Assembly: GCF_000577275.2 (NCBI RefSeq)
Contig: NZ_HG916852.1
Location: forward strand, 251,001-315,000
Origin: Rhizobium favelukesii
GTDB taxonomy: Bacteria; Pseudomonadota; Alphaproteobacteria; Rhizobiales; Rhizobiaceae
DNA: 64,000 bases
Reading direction: 5' to 3'
A model generated the notes under the pieces. The model saw nothing but the letters and a program-made list of their open reading frames with translations. It searched no databases and was not told where the DNA came from. Every line of letters begins with the position of its first letter. Within the stretch, counting starts at the first letter, position 1. Made by a program: the position numbers and the translations under genes. Of the stretch, positions 46,727 through 57,095 are shown one piece after another.

Positions 46727-48643
46727 ATGGCAAAAGTAATTGGTATCGACCTCGGAACGACAAATTCCTGCGTCGCGGTCATGGACGGCAAAGACGCAAA
46801 GGTCATTGAGAATGCGGAAGGTGCGCGTACGACCCCTTCCATGGTGGCATTTTCTGACGATGGCGAACGCCTCGTCGGCCAGCCGGCCAAGCGCCAGGCG
46901 GTCACCAACCCCACGAACACCCTCTTCGCAGTAAAGCGCCTGATTGGCCGCCGCTACGAGGATCCGACCGTTGAGAAGGACAAGAGCCTCGTCCCCTTCC
47001 ATATCGTCAAGGGCGACAATGGCGACGCATGGGTCGAGGCCCAGAGCAAGTCCTATTCTCCGGCACAAATCTCCGCGATGATCCTTCAGAAGATGAAGGA
47101 AACCGCCGAATCCTATCTCGGTGAAAAGGTCGAGAAGGCTGTTATCACCGTTCCCGCATACTTCAACGACGCACAGCGCCAGGCAACCAAGGATGCCGGA
47201 AAGATCGCTGGCCTCGAAGTTCTGCGCATCATCAACGAGCCGACGGCGGCTGCACTCGCCTACGGTCTCGACAAGAAGGATGGCAAGACGATTGCCGTTT
47301 ACGATCTTGGTGGCGGTACCTTCGATATCTCGATCCTCGAAATCGGTGACGGCGTCTTCGAAGTGAAGTCGACCAATGGCGATACCTTCCTCGGCGGTGA
47401 AGACTTCGACATGCGTCTCGTCGAATATCTCGTTGCCGAGTTCAAGAAGGACAACGGCATCGACCTCAAGGGCGACAAGCTTGCTCTGCAGCGCCTCAAG
47501 GAAGCTGCTGAAAAGGCGAAGATCGAACTGTCGTCCGCCCAGCAGACCGAAATCAACCTGCCGTTCATCACGGCTGATGCGACCGGCCCGAAACACCTGA
47601 CGCTGAAGCTGACGCGCGCCAAGCTCGAAAGCTTGGTTGATGATCTGGTCCAGCGTACGATCGCACCGTGCAAGGCAGCTCTGAAGGATGCAGGTGTCAC
47701 GCCTGCTGAAATCGATGAAGTCGTTCTCGTTGGCGGCATGAGCCGCATGCCGAAGGTCCAGGAAGTCGTCAAGCAGCTGTTCGGCAAGGAACCCCACAAG
47801 GGCGTCAACCCTGACGAAGTCGTGGCACTCGGCGCAGCCATCCAGGCCGGTGTTCTGCAGGGCGACGTCAAGGACGTTCTGCTTCTCGACGTAACCCCGC
47901 TGTCCCTCGGTATCGAGACCCTTGGTGGCGTCTTTACGCGTCTGATCGAGCGTAACACCACGATCCCGACGAAGAAGTCGCAGACCTTCTCGACCGCCGA
48001 CGACAACCAGCAGGCCGTCACCATCCGCGTTTCGCAGGGCGAGCGTGAAATGGCTGCCGACAACAAGCTGCTCGGCCAGTTCGACCTCGTTGGCCTGCCG
48101 CCGGCACCGCGTGGCGTTCCGCAGATCGAAGTCACCTTCGATATCGACGCCAACGGCATCGTCCAGGTTTCGGCCAAGGACAAGGGCACCGGCAAGGAAC
48201 AGCAGATCCGCATCCAGGCCTCGGGTGGTCTCTCCGACGCCGACATCGAGAAGATGGTCAAGGACGCCGAAGCCAATGCTGAAGCCGACAAGAAGCGTCG
48301 CGAAGGCGTAGAAGCCAAGAACCAGGCCGAAAGCCTGATTCACTCCACGGAAAAGTCGCTGAAGGATTACGGCGACAAGGTCTCTGAAGCCGACCGCACT
48401 GCGATCTCCGACGCGATCGCTGCTCTGAAGTCTGCCGTCGAAGCAACCGAGCCGGATGCTGAAGACATCAAGGCAAAGACCCAGACCCTCATGGAAGTTT
48501 CCATGAAGCTCGGTCAGGCGATCTATGAAGCCCAGCAGGCGGAAGCCGGCTCTGCCGACGCTTCGGCGGAAGGCGGCGATGACAATGTCGTCGATGCCGA
48601 CTACGAAGAAGTCAAGGACGACGACCGCAAGAAGTCCGCTTAA
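46727..48643 (+). CDS. dnaK: Chaperone DnaK (Hsp70)
   Basis: 638 aa, normal length. ATPase domain with phosphate 1 [10 protein letters not shown] and phosphate 2 [13 protein letters not shown]; substrate domain with [19 protein letters not shown] and a C-terminal lid ending in an Ala-rich linker and [11 protein letters not shown]. Codon use is strongly biased to highly expressed codons. AAGGAGAG precedes the ATG at 46727. dnaJ follows 84 bp later; grpE is elsewhere. Confidence 0.97.
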   Translation: MAKVIGIDLGTTNSCVAVMDGKDAKVIENAEGARTTPSMVAFSDDGERLVGQPAKRQAVTNPTNTLFAVKRLIGRRYEDPTVEKDKSLVPFHIVKGDNGDAWVEAQSKSYSPAQISAMILQKMKETAESYLGEKVEKAVITVPAYFNDAQRQATKDAGKIAGLEVLRIINEPTAAALAYGLDKKDGKTIAVYDLGGGTFDISILEIGDGVFEVKSTNGDTFLGGEDFDMRLVEYLVAEFKKDNGIDLKGDKLALQRLKEAAEKAKIELSSAQQTEINLPFITADATGPKHLTLKLTRAKLESLVDDLVQRTIAPCKAALKDAGVTPAEIDEVVLVGGMSRMPKVQEVVKQLFGKEPHKGVNPDEVVALGAAIQAGVLQGDVKDVLLLDVTPLSLGIETLGGVFTRLIERNTTIPTKKSQTFSTADDNQQAVTIRVSQGEREMAADNKLLGQFDLVGLPPAPRGVPQIEVTFDIDANGIVQVSAKDKGTGKEQQIRIQASGGLSDADIEKMVKDAEANAEADKKRREGVEAKNQAESLIHSTEKSLKDYGDKVSEADRTAISDAIAALKSAVEATEPDAEDIKAKTQTLMEVSMKLGQAIYEAQQAEAGSADASAEGGDDNVVDADYEEVKDDDRKKSA

Positions 48644-48675
48644 GCGAGGCGAAGCGGTCAAGCTTGAAACTGACA

Positions 48676-48702
48676 TTCCGGCTGTCTTTGCGGCAGCCGG
48701 AA
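48676..48702 (+). other. Intercistronic hairpin dnaK-dnaJ
   Basis: TTCCGGCTG (48676-48684) pairs perfectly with CAGCCGGAA (48694-48702) in the 84-base gap. Without a T tract, it probably sets the dnaK:dnaJ ratio by RNA processing. Confidence 0.55.
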
Positions 48703-48727
48703 ATCCATTTCCGGGGTCTAATCCTTA

Positions 48728-49852
48728 ATGGCAAAAGCCGATTTTTACGAAACGCTGGGTGTCGCCAAGACGGCGGACGAAAAAGAGCTGAAAAGCGCCT
48801 TCCGCAAACTCGCCATGAAGTACCATCCGGACAAGAATCCGGGCGACCATGACGCTGAGCGCAAGTTCAAGGAGATCAACGAAGCCTACGAGATGCTCAA
48901 GGATCCGCAGAAGCGCGCGGCCTATGACCGTTACGGTCACGCAGCCTTCGAACACGGAGGCATGGGCGGTGGTGGCGGTTTTGGCGGCGGCGGATTCTCC
49001 GACATTTTCGAGGATATCTTCGGTGAGATGATGGGCGGCGGCCGTCAGCGCCAGCGCTCTTCCGGCGGCCGCGAGCGTGGCGCCGATCTTCGCTACAACA
49101 TGGAAATTTCGCTGGAGGAGTCCTTCTCCGGCAAGACGGCGCAAATCCGGGTTCCGACATCGATTACCTGCGACGTCTGTTCCGGCTCGGGCGCAAAGCC
49201 CGGCACGCAACCGAAGACCTGCGGCACCTGCCAGGGTTCGGGCCGCGTGCGTGCTGCACAGGGCTTCTTCTCGATCGAGCGCACATGCCCGACCTGCCAT
49301 GGTCGCGGTACGATCATTCCCGATCCCTGCACGAAGTGCCACGGCCAGGGCCGCGTCACCGAAGAGCGGTCGCTCTCCGTGAATATTCCGGCTGGCATCG
49401 AAGACGGCACGCGGATTCGCCTGCAGGGCGAAGGCGAAGCTGGCATGCGCGGCGGTCCGGCGGGTGATCTCTATATCTTTCTGTCGGTCAAGCCGCATGA
49501 ATTCTACCAGCGTGACGGCGCGGACCTCTACTGCACGATCCCGATCTCGATGACGACGGCCGCTCTCGGCGGTACCTTTGACGTAGCGACGCTCGACGGC
49601 ACGAAGTCACGCGTGACGGTGCCGGAGGGCACGCAGGCTGGCAAGCAATTCCGCCTGAAGGGCAAGGGTATGCCGGTGCTGCGTTCGCCGCAAACGGGCG
49701 ACCTCTATATCCAGATCCAGATTGAGACGCCGCAGAAACTGACGAAGCGTCAACGTGAACTTCTTCAGGAGTTCGAGCAGCTTTCCTCGAAGGAGAACAA
49801 TCCGGAATCGACCGGGTTCTTCGCGCGAATGAAGGAATTCTTCGAGAACTGA
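48728..49852 (+). CDS. dnaJ: Co-chaperone DnaJ (Hsp40)
   Basis: 374 aa, type I Hsp40: J domain with KYHPDKNPG (HPD motif), Gly/Phe-rich linker ([14 protein letters not shown]), four CxxCxGxG zinc repeats ([32 protein letters not shown]) and C-terminal peptide-binding domains. Stimulates the DnaK ATPase. Second gene of the heat-shock operon. Confidence 0.97.
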   Translation: MAKADFYETLGVAKTADEKELKSAFRKLAMKYHPDKNPGDHDAERKFKEINEAYEMLKDPQKRAAYDRYGHAAFEHGGMGGGGGFGGGGFSDIFEDIFGEMMGGGRQRQRSSGGRERGADLRYNMEISLEESFSGKTAQIRVPTSITCDVCSGSGAKPGTQPKTCGTCQGSGRVRAAQGFFSIERTCPTCHGRGTIIPDPCTKCHGQGRVTEERSLSVNIPAGIEDGTRIRLQGEGEAGMRGGPAGDLYIFLSVKPHEFYQRDGADLYCTIPISMTTAALGGTFDVATLDGTKSRVTVPEGTQAGKQFRLKGKGMPVLRSPQTGDLYIQIQIETPQKLTKRQRELLQEFEQLSSKENNPESTGFFARMKEFFEN

Positions 49853-49874
49853 TCAATCATCGATGAAACGTCGC

Positions 49875-49910
49875 AAAGGCCCGGTTGTTGTAACCGGGCC
49901 TTTGTTATTT
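49875..49910 (+). terminator. Terminator of the dnaK-dnaJ operon
   Basis: AAAGGCCCGGTT (49875-49886) pairs with AACCGGGCCTTT (49892-49903), followed by GTTATTT. Confidence 0.88.
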
Positions 49911-50066
49911 GCTGTTCCGGCTCGACTATACACGGTTGTTGCGCTGGCTCGACGTTCACATTCAAAATCGCTTTATTATCCTGGATCAACCAAATGATTG
50001 GTGGGACATTGAGATAATAAAAGGTTAAATTGGTGAGCCTAGCAACATCGCAGCGCCGGGGGACAC

Positions 50067-51959
50067 TTGGAACGCCGTCTCGCAGCCATCCTCGCAGCAG
50101 ACATCGTCGGCTACAGCCGATTGATGGGCTCAGACGAATCCGGGACCCTGAGCGCGGTGAAAAACTGCCGCACGGAGCTTCTCAATCCGAAGATTGCGCA
50201 GCATCGCGGCCGCGTCGTCAAGCTGACCGGCGATGGCATGCTGGTCGAATTCTCCAGTATCGTGAATGCCGTCGCCTGCGCCGATCAGGTGCAGCGGGAA
50301 GCTGCTCAGCGAAACCTGTCGGTCCTGGAGGACAAGCGCATCGAATTTCGCATCGGCATCCATCTGGGCGATGTGATCGTTGAGGAGGGCGATATCTTCG
50401 GGGATGGCGTCAATGTTGCCGCCCGACTGGAAACACTGGCTGAACCCGGTGGCATTGCCGTTTCCGCCTCGGTCAGAGACCATGTCGGTTCACGGCTCGA
50501 CCTGTCCTTCGAGGATCGCGGTGAACACAGGCTCAAGAACATCAAGGAGCCGGTCCGGGTCTATGCGATCTCCCCGCGGCGGGCATTGCCATTGAAGGTG
50601 AACAAGGCCGCGTTGACCGCTGCCAGGGAAAAGCACAAGCAGCTCGTTGCCGTGCTGCCTTTCACCAACATGAGCGGCGACGCCGAGCAGGAGTATTTTT
50701 CGGACGGCATCACCGAAGACATCATCACCGATCTCTCCAAGGTTTCGAACCTTTACGTCGTCGCGCGCAATACCGCCTTCACCTACAAGGGCAAATCCGT
50801 GCAGGTGAAGCAGGTCGCAGCCGAGCTTGGCGTCGATTTCGTTCTCGAGGGGAGCGTGCGCAAGGTCGGGCAGCGTGTCCGCATCACCGGGCAGCTGATC
50901 GATGCGAGGAATGGTGGTCACCTGTGGGCCGATCGGTTTGACCGCGATCTGACCGATATCTTTGCCATCCAGGACGAGATCACCCACGCGATCGTCGATC
51001 AACTCAAGATCAAGCTGCTGCCCGAGGAGCGGCGAGCGATCGAAGCCGAACCGACATCCAATGTCGAAGCCTATACCTATTATCTGCGCGGCCGGCAGCT
51101 TTCCCACACCTGGACAAGACCTTACCTGCTTCTGGCGCGGCGCATGTTTGCAACGGCGGTCGCGCTGGATCCGGAATATGCGCGTGCCTTTGCCGGCATG
51201 GCGGATTGCGAGTCGGCGCTGCGCGACTGGCACGCCGGTGAGTATACGCTGCAGGGGATTCTCAGCCTGAGCGCCAAGGCGCTCGCACTCGATCCAAACC
51301 TTGCGGAGGCACATGCCTCGCGAGGCTTGGCCTTGCACCAGGACGGCCGAGACGAGGAGGCGCTTGTCGAGTTCGAGAAGGCTCTCGCTTTGGAACCCGA
51401 TCTCTATGAGGTCAACTTCCATTACGGACGCTTCCTCTTCATGCAGGGCAAGTTCGAGGGCGCGATCACCTTTTTCACCAGGGCAGCCGAGATACGCCCC
51501 GACGACTATCTATCGCCGATCCACCTGATGAGCGCCTGTCGGTCGCTTGGGCTGATGGAGGAACGGGAGCATTGGGCGCGCGTATGCATCGAGCGCGCCG
51601 AGCAGGCGTTGGAGCGCCATCCGGAAAATTCGGGACCCGCTCATCGTGGAGCGCTTGCGTTGGCTCACCTGGGCGACGCCGAAGGAGCAAAGGAATGGGT
51701 TAAGCGTGCCCAGATGATCGATCCAGACGACATTGTTGCGCAATACAACATCGCGTGCGTCTATGCGCTGCTGAACGAATGCGACGCCGCGCTCGACCTG
51801 CTGGAAGCGCTACTGCCGCAGTCGTCTTGCTATCACATCCTGTGGTTCAAGCATGATTCGGACCTCGATTCGGTGCGCGATCATCCGCGATTCGAGAAGA
51901 TGCTGGATGCGATAGCGGCATGTTCGGCCTCGATGGACTTCAAGGAGGCATCGGAATAG
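50067..51959 (+). CDS. Class III adenylate cyclase with TolB-like and TPR domains
   Basis: 630 aa, cytosolic. The cyclase domain (residues 1-170) keeps both metal aspartates, D12 in LAADIVGYSRL and D56 in LTGDGMLVEF, and GDGVNVAARLE for the transition state. A TolB-like segment (VAVLPFTNMSGDAEQEYFSDGI, given by its start LVAVLPFTNMS) spans about residues 190-320, then TPR repeats to the end. TTG start at 50067 with GGGGGA ahead. Rhizobia hold many such multidomain cyclases; the ligand is unknown. No membrane segment. Confidence 0.87.
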   Translation: MERRLAAILAADIVGYSRLMGSDESGTLSAVKNCRTELLNPKIAQHRGRVVKLTGDGMLVEFSSIVNAVACADQVQREAAQRNLSVLEDKRIEFRIGIHLGDVIVEEGDIFGDGVNVAARLETLAEPGGIAVSASVRDHVGSRLDLSFEDRGEHRLKNIKEPVRVYAISPRRALPLKVNKAALTAAREKHKQLVAVLPFTNMSGDAEQEYFSDGITEDIITDLSKVSNLYVVARNTAFTYKGKSVQVKQVAAELGVDFVLEGSVRKVGQRVRITGQLIDARNGGHLWADRFDRDLTDIFAIQDEITHAIVDQLKIKLLPEERRAIEAEPTSNVEAYTYYLRGRQLSHTWTRPYLLLARRMFATAVALDPEYARAFAGMADCESALRDWHAGEYTLQGILSLSAKALALDPNLAEAHASRGLALHQDGRDEEALVEFEKALALEPDLYEVNFHYGRFLFMQGKFEGAITFFTRAAEIRPDDYLSPIHLMSACRSLGLMEEREHWARVCIERAEQALERHPENSGPAHRGALALAHLGDAEGAKEWVKRAQMIDPDDIVAQYNIACVYALLNECDAALDLLEALLPQSSCYHILWFKHDSDLDSVRDHPRFEKMLDAIAACSASMDFKEASE

Positions 51960-52109
51960 CGTCGTCGCCCGGCCGACTGCTCCATAATGAAACAAGCGCG
52001 CCCGCGCTTCTGCCTTGCGTTAACGCAGGCAGTGAATGGCGCTTTGCAAAGATACACAAAGCCACCAGTATCTTCCCGGGGATCAACCAAAAAACCGAGG
52101 GCAACTTCC

Positions 52110-52319
52110 ATGACGGCAGCAGCCACTTCTTTGTCTTTCCAGTCTGACGATGTCGATGTTCTTGCCGGCGCGCTCTATGCTTGGTGTGCCGAGCGCAACA
52201 TCAAGCTGCGCAGCCAGCAGGGACTTTCCATCGCCAGCATCGCGATCGATCTCTATCATGCCGGCCATCAGACACAGGACGATCTGCTTGTCGCGCTTCA
52301 CGAGTGCGAACTGCACTGA
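52110..52319 (+). CDS. Small hypothetical protein
   Basis: 69 aa, not recognised. GAGGG precedes the ATG at 52110. Soluble, one predicted helical core (VDVLAGALYAWCAERNIKLR, then LSIASIAIDLYHAG). Convergent with the XRE regulator and separated from the cyclase by 150 bases. Confidence 0.55.
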   Translation: MTAAATSLSFQSDDVDVLAGALYAWCAERNIKLRSQQGLSIASIAIDLYHAGHQTQDDLLVALHECELH

Positions 52320-52332
52320 CTGACTGCAGAAC

Positions 52333-52701
52333 TCAGCCCAAAGCCTCGGCGTAGCTGTCACCGGTCATGATCGACAGGATGGTTTTTACGGCCTCCTTGC
52401 CCGCCGTGGAGCGAAGCTTGTCGTAGTGGAGGGCGAGCTCATAGGCTTCGGGACTCAGCCCCGGTCGCGCTAATCCGTCAGTCGGGTTGGCCCCCTCGAA
52501 CAACTCCGAAATATCCACGCCGAGAAAGACCGCGATCTGGTGAAGTTTGCTTGCAGATACGCGATTGGTGCCTTTCTCGTATTTCTGAATCTGTTGAAAA
52601 GTCAGCCCCAGCGCCTCTCCCAGTTCCAGCTGCGATATGCGTCGTTTGGCCCTGAGTGTCCGTACATTTCTGCCGACAATAATATCTACCGGATCTGGCA
52701 C
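52333..52701 (-). CDS. XRE-family helix-turn-helix regulator
   Basis: 122 aa. N-terminal HTH at about residues 10-66: RNVRTLRAKRRISQLELGEALGLTFQQIQKYEKGTNRVS (given by its ends, RTLRAKRRISQ and IQKYEKGTNRVS), a lambda-repressor type fold. GTG start at 52701. The target is unknown; the C-terminal 45 residues look like a short effector or dimer tail. Confidence 0.85.
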   Translation of the reverse strand: MPDPVDIIVGRNVRTLRAKRRISQLELGEALGLTFQQIQKYEKGTNRVSASKLHQIAVFLGVDISELFEGANPTDGLARPGLSPEAYELALHYDKLRSTAGKEAVKTILSIMTGDSYAEALG

Positions 52702-53018
52702 TGCTGTGTTCCCTTATAATACAATCAAATGCGCTAGTACTATGCCCGCCTTTTGTAATATCGCAACCTGATAGTTGCAAACTTCATCCTGCTTTTGCTG
52801 TGGTTTTTGAGCCTGCAGCCATACACTTTCGGCGTAGGCATAGACTGTAACGTGCACGCTATTTCCGATGCCAGTTAAGGGCGGCAAGCGCGTGCGAATG
52901 GCAGGTCATTTTACTTGTCGTGACCGTCCACTGATTCTCTCTCGCTTCCATGCCCTGGCAAACTTGACCGAAGCGTCGGCGACTCTTATTTTAGAACGGT
53001 TCTAAAATCGAGGTTGTC
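52702..53018. other. Intergenic region XRE-mbfA
   Basis: 317 bases, AT-richer than its surroundings. Only the Irr-type site at 52988-53008 stands out. Confidence 0.5.
52988..53008. promoter_or_regulatory. Iron control element (Irr box) before mbfA
   Basis: Perfect palindrome: ATTTTAGAAC (52988-52997), one central G, GTTCTAAAAT (52999-53008). It contains TTTAGAANNNTTCTAAA, the ICE/Irr motif of rhizobia, ten bases before the ATG of mbfA. Confidence 0.85.
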
Positions 53019-54002
53019 ATGCTGCGCAAGCTTTTGAGGTTATCCAAGCGTTCGTTCGATTCTTTGTCCGAACAGGAAATACTCGCACTCGCGATTGGGT
53101 CCGAGGAGGAGGATGCGCGCATCTATCTCGCCTACGCCGACATGTTGCGCAGCAACTATCCCGCGTCTGCGAAAGTCTTCGACGAGATGGCCGAGGTCGA
53201 AGACACGCATCGCAAGTCCCTGATTGCAATCTATCGCCAGCGGTTCGGCGAGCGCATCACGCTCATTCGTCGAGAGCATGTGCAAGGGTTTTATGAACGC
53301 AAGCCCGACTGGCTGCGGCGCAGCCTTCCGCTGGAAAAGATCCGGAGCGAAGCCGAAGCGATGGAGCGGCAGGCCTATCGCTTCTATGTCGAAGCGGCCC
53401 GGCGCGTCACGGATGCGCAGACCCGACAGTTGCTCGGTGACCTCGCATTGGCGGAGCAGGGCCACGAGGACATTACCCGCATGCTGGGCGACAAGCACAC
53501 GCCTGCGCAGGTCAAGGCGGAGGAAGATCACGCCGCTCGCCGCCAACTGGTGCTCACCTATGTGCAGCCCGGCCTTGCCGGCCTGATGGACGGCTCGGTG
53601 TCGACGTTGGCCCCGATCTTCGCAGCCGCCTTTGCCACTCACGACACCTGGCAGACCTTTCTTGTCGGCATGTCGGCATCCGTGGGCGCCGGCATCTCGA
53701 TGGGCTTCACGGAAGCGGCGCACGACGACGGTAAGATTTCAGGCCGCGGTTCCCCGATCAAACGCGGTATCGCCTGCGGTGTCATGACCGCGCTTGGCGG
53801 TCTCGGTCATACACTGCCCTACCTGATACCGAATTTCTGGACCGCAACGACGATGGCCGTGGTCATTGCGATCTTCGAGCTCTGGGCGATTGCCTTCATC
53901 CAGAACAGGTACATGGAAACGCCATTCCTGCGCGCCGCACTGCAGGTGGTCGTTGGCGGCAGCCTTGTTCTCGGTGCCGGCATTCTGATCGGCAATGGGT
54001 GA
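53019..54002 (+). CDS. mbfA: MbfA, membrane-bound ferritin-like iron exporter
   Basis: 327 aa fusion: an N-terminal ferritin-like domain (di-iron motifs EEEDARIYLAYADML and EVEDTHRKSL, residues about 30-165) and a C-terminal VIT1/CCC1-like membrane domain (five helices, from about residue 180; LVTYV..LAGLMDGSVSTL start). It exports ferrous iron and helps peroxide and acid tolerance. The Irr box next to the start argues for repression of the gene under low iron, as known in Bradyrhizobium and Agrobacterium. Confidence 0.92.
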   Translation: MLRKLLRLSKRSFDSLSEQEILALAIGSEEEDARIYLAYADMLRSNYPASAKVFDEMAEVEDTHRKSLIAIYRQRFGERITLIRREHVQGFYERKPDWLRRSLPLEKIRSEAEAMERQAYRFYVEAARRVTDAQTRQLLGDLALAEQGHEDITRMLGDKHTPAQVKAEEDHAARRQLVLTYVQPGLAGLMDGSVSTLAPIFAAAFATHDTWQTFLVGMSASVGAGISMGFTEAAHDDGKISGRGSPIKRGIACGVMTALGGLGHTLPYLIPNFWTATTMAVVIAIFELWAIAFIQNRYMETPFLRAALQVVVGGSLVLGAGILIGNG

Positions 54003-54157
54003 GGCGAGGTCCGACGCAGCCGGAGCAATTCGATCCAGTGAATCGATTGCTACACCTAGCGCCTGAGCCTTAGCGAAGCCCGGGATATGGTGCTGCGAAG
54101 TTCCCAACGAGTAAAGGCCGGCATCTCGCCAGCCTTTATTCCTCAATCCGATATCGT

Positions 54158-54757
54158 CTACTTCAGAGCACCGACGAGAACGTCGCGGCCATTTTCGATA
54201 GTGACCCAGCGGCCGGCATTGTTGCTCGACTGGCGCTTGATAAAGGAATAGGGGGTGTCGAACCACGGCTTGACGTTGGATGCCAGGTTGTCGAGCACGA
54301 AGTCGCCGTTGCTGGTGCGCAGCGTCAGCACAGCATGGCCCTCGCCGTCTGGCTTGCGGACCACCGTGAGAAGAAGATTAGCCGGCGAAACTCCGCGCTG
54401 GATAAGGATGCGACGCTTCAACAAGGCGAAATCCTCGCAATCGCCGGCGGTCGTCGGATAGGCCCAGACCTCATCCCTGCCGTAGATTTCCTTGTCGGTC
54501 ATCGGCGTGATGCTGTGGTTGACCATGGAGTTGACCGAGCGCACCATTCCCCATTTCGCATCCGACATCTCGGCCGGCGAGACATTGCGGTTCGGGCCGC
54601 ATTCATTGCGATGGGTCTGGCAGAAGTCGTAATGGCCGATCGGTTGGGAAGTGGCAGCGCCAGTGACCATCGAAAGGTTGTTGGTGGAAGCCGGCGTCGC
54701 GGCTGTCGACATAGCAAACACGGCCATCATGGCCACGACGAAACCCTTGATCCGCAC
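54158..54757 (-). CDS. Bacterial transglutaminase-like cysteine peptidase (BTLCP)
   Basis: 199 aa exported protein. Signal peptide VRIKGFVVAMMAVFAMSTAATPA from a GTG at 54757 (AAGGGAAG ahead); a TTG at 54796 is in frame but less likely. Catalytic triad Cys in TTAGDCEDFALLK, His in EGHAVLTLR and Asp in FVLDNLASN. BTLCPs process surface proteins such as adhesins together with a c-di-GMP sensor in other species; neither partner gene is next to it here. Confidence 0.82.
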   Translation of the reverse strand: MRIKGFVVAMMAVFAMSTAATPASTNNLSMVTGAATSQPIGHYDFCQTHRNECGPNRNVSPAEMSDAKWGMVRSVNSMVNHSITPMTDKEIYGRDEVWAYPTTAGDCEDFALLKRRILIQRGVSPANLLLTVVRKPDGEGHAVLTLRTSNGDFVLDNLASNVKPWFDTPYSFIKRQSSNNAGRWVTIENGRDVLVGALK

Positions 54758-54908
54758 GCCCGCTCTTCCCTTGCATCGCCCATGTATTGTTAACAAAAAG
54801 TTAACGGACGGAGGCTCGGAGAGTCAATCGTTACTTCTGGGGAGGGGGCTGCTACCCACCAACATGGTTAAAATCCGTTAGGATTTGGCACAGCTGGTAT
54901 CGTTTGGC

Positions 54909-55709
54909 TTAGCGGATCAGCCCTTTGACCGCAGCAAACATGCGCGCGATGTCCTGGGGTCGCGACAGCCGGTGATCGCCATCACGCACCAAGGTCAGCA
55001 CGACGTCGTCGGCGGGAAGATGTTCCACGAGCTTCATGGCGTGCTGATAGGGAACGTCGGGATCCTTCATGCCTTGCAGGATATGCACCGGGCAGTGGGT
55101 CTCGATGATGCCCTTGAGCACGCTGTTATCGCGCCCGTCCTCCATGAGCGCCCGCGTATAGATGTTCGGCTCCGGGCTGTAGGCCGATTGCTCTTCGAAG
55201 TATCCGTGCTCGACCAGCGAGGCTTTCTCTTTCTTCGTGAGGTTCGGTTCGATCAGATCGGAGGTAAAGTCGGGAGCCGGCGCAATCAGTACCATACCGT
55301 CCACCTTCGGCCCGTCCTGCCGCTTGGCGAGCTCCTGGGCGAGCCGCAAGGCAATCCATCCGCCCATCGACGATCCGACGATGAGAATGCGTTCGGGTGC
55401 TTTATGGAGGATCACGGCAAGCGCTTCCTCCAGCCAGCGCGAGATCGTCCCGTCGGTAAATTTGCCGCCGGATAGACCATGACCGGAATAGTCGAGGCGC
55501 AGGCATGCGAGGCCATTTTCCGCTGCGAACTTGTCCAATTCGACCGCCTTGCTGCCGCTCATGTCGGAGCGGTATCCGGATAGCCAGACGAGGGTTGGGC
55601 CACCTGCTTGGCCAGATTGGCTTCGCGCGATATATGCGATCTCGCGCGCAGCTTCGCCCTGTCCGACGGTCAGATATTCTTGGTCATGAGTGAGATTTGC
55701 CTCAGACAT
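54909..55709 (-). CDS. Alpha/beta hydrolase
   Basis: 266 aa. Nucleophile in GSSMGG (about residue 115), oxyanion region WLSGYRSDMSG, His in DGDHRLSR near the C-terminus and an acidic residue in MKDPDVPY. No signal peptide, so cytosolic. Similar to ABHD10-like acyl-thioesterases/esterases, but the substrate is open. Divergent from infC. Confidence 0.85.
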   Translation of the reverse strand: MSEANLTHDQEYLTVGQGEAAREIAYIARSQSGQAGGPTLVWLSGYRSDMSGSKAVELDKFAAENGLACLRLDYSGHGLSGGKFTDGTISRWLEEALAVILHKAPERILIVGSSMGGWIALRLAQELAKRQDGPKVDGMVLIAPAPDFTSDLIEPNLTKKEKASLVEHGYFEEQSAYSPEPNIYTRALMEDGRDNSVLKGIIETHCPVHILQGMKDPDVPYQHAMKLVEHLPADDVVLTLVRDGDHRLSRPQDIARMFAAVKGLIR

Positions 55710-55887
55710 CGCGGAACTCCAGTTGTTTTGGCCTATAAAACAGATTCTTGACAGGCTGACAGCAGATGATTTTTCCGCTAAAGGATGTTACTGACTCCGT
55801 TGCAGCGATGGCGAAACTACGTTTGTACGTCCGTTATTGGAGGTGCCAGGCTGCAGCGATCCGAAACAACGCGAGGAGAATACGACC

Positions 55888-56424
55888 ATTCGCAGACCTT
55901 TTAAAAACGACGCGCCCGTTAAGGAAGGGCCGCGCTCGAACAGGGAAATTCGCATTCCCAAAGTTCAGCTGATCGATGCTGAAGGACAGAATTTAGGCGT
56001 CGTGGCCACAGACCAGGCCCTGAGAATGGCAGAAGAAGCCGGACTCGACCTGGTGGAAATTTCCCCCAATGCTGAACCGCCTGTGTGCAAGATCCTCGAT
56101 CTGGGCAAGCTGAAATACGCAAACCAGAAGAAGGCGGCTGAGGCGCGCAAGAAGCAGAAGATCGTCGAAGTCAAAGAAATCAAGATGCGCCCGAACATCG
56201 ACACCCATGACTATGAGGTGAAGATGAAGGCGATGGGCCGCTTCTTTGAGGAAGGCGACAAAGTCAAAGTGACACTGAAGTTCCGCGGCCGTGAAATGGC
56301 GCACCAGGAACTCGGCATGAAGCTGCTGCAGCAAGTGAAGGCCGATACGACCGAGTTCGCAAAGGTCGAAGCCGAGCCCAAGCTCGAAGGCCGCCAGATG
56401 ATGATGGTGCTTGCGCCGAAGTGA
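55888..56424 (+). CDS. infC: Translation initiation factor IF-3
   Basis: 178 aa. Starts at the non-AUG codon ATT (55888), a hallmark of infC autoregulation: IF-3 itself rejects AUU starts. AGGAG lies nine bases before it. Upstream in-frame ATG at 55837 would add a non-conserved extension. Conserved segments include [38 protein letters not shown] and [14 protein letters not shown] terminator ends the gene, so unlike in E. coli rpmI-rplT are transcribed apart. Confidence 0.93.
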   Translation: MRRPFKNDAPVKEGPRSNREIRIPKVQLIDAEGQNLGVVATDQALRMAEEAGLDLVEISPNAEPPVCKILDLGKLKYANQKKAAEARKKQKIVEVKEIKMRPNIDTHDYEVKMKAMGRFFEEGDKVKVTLKFRGREMAHQELGMKLLQQVKADTTEFAKVEAEPKLEGRQMMMVLAPK

Positions 56425-56445
56425 AGCGCACGCCACTCTCGTATC

Positions 56446-56479
56446 AAAGCCGTCCGTGAGGGCGGCTTTTGTATTTTGG
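56446..56479 (+). terminator. Terminator of infC
   Basis: AAAGCCGTCC pairs with GGGCGGCTTT (one G-T pair) around GTGA, followed by TGTATTTT. Confidence 0.85.
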
Positions 56480-56642
56480 GTTGGTGCTTACCCAATCTGA
56501 CAGGATGTGCTCAACGGCAGGCTCATGGCGGCCGGCTCGATCTGGCTACCTCGCGGCTGGGTGGGCTTGAGGTGAAACTGACGCTCTCCGCCATGCCCGC
56601 CCGCCCGCCGGCAATGGCCTAGAAGATTCATCGGCTGCCCCG

Positions 56643-56671
56643 TTGCACTTTTATGACGCTGCGGTTATAAG
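56643..56671 (+). promoter_or_regulatory. Promoter for rpmI-rplT
   Basis: TTGCAC (56643-56648), 17-base spacer, TATAAG (56666-56671); spacing is ideal for the housekeeping sigma factor. Confidence 0.7.
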
Positions 56672-56852
56672 CGCGCGTCCGAACTGACCGGCAGGGCATG
56701 CCGTGGCAGTTTCGAATGCTTGCGGAACGGTTCGTCACCGGAGCCGCAGATCAACAACAACGCTCCCGCACCTTGTTGCGACGGCCGGTATCGGGCATCG
56801 CGAGAAGGCTTCTTTGGTGAAGCAGCCGGGGGTACAGAAACGGAGTAGCAAA

Positions 56853-57056
56853 ATGCCCAAGATGAAGACGAAGTCCTCCGCCAAGAAGCGGTTCAAGATC
56901 ACCGCGACCGGAAAGGTCAAGGCTGCAGCTGCTGGCAAGCGCCATGGCATGATCAAGCGTACCAACAAGTTCATCCGCGATGCACGTGGCACCATGGTTC
57001 TCGCAGAACCGGATGGCCGCAAGGTCGTGAAGAACTACCTGCCGAACGGTCTCTGA
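56853..57056 (+). CDS. rpmI: 50S ribosomal protein L35
   Basis: 67 aa, very basic: [20 protein letters not shown] start and the [11 protein letters not shown] centre are exact family features. The ATG at 56853 follows CGGAG. A longer upstream frame is only leader RNA. rplT follows 40 bp later. Confidence 0.95.
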   Translation: MPKMKTKSSAKKRFKITATGKVKAAAAGKRHGMIKRTNKFIRDARGTMVLAEPDGRKVVKNYLPNGL

Positions 57057-57095
57057 GACTATTCCGCGAACGCTTTAGATTAAGGAGATCATGAA

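Larger units (their letters stand above)
56425..56852. other. 428-base region infC to rpmI
   Basis: Holds the infC terminator, a clear sigma-70-type promoter at 56643-56671 and about 175 bases of leader before rpmI, long enough for an L20 autoregulatory structure. No gene seen. Confidence 0.6.

Noticed and set aside
46631..48676. 681-residue open frame on minus opposite dnaK
   Set aside because: Classic antisense frame of biased dnaK codons; no ribosome-binding site or domain.
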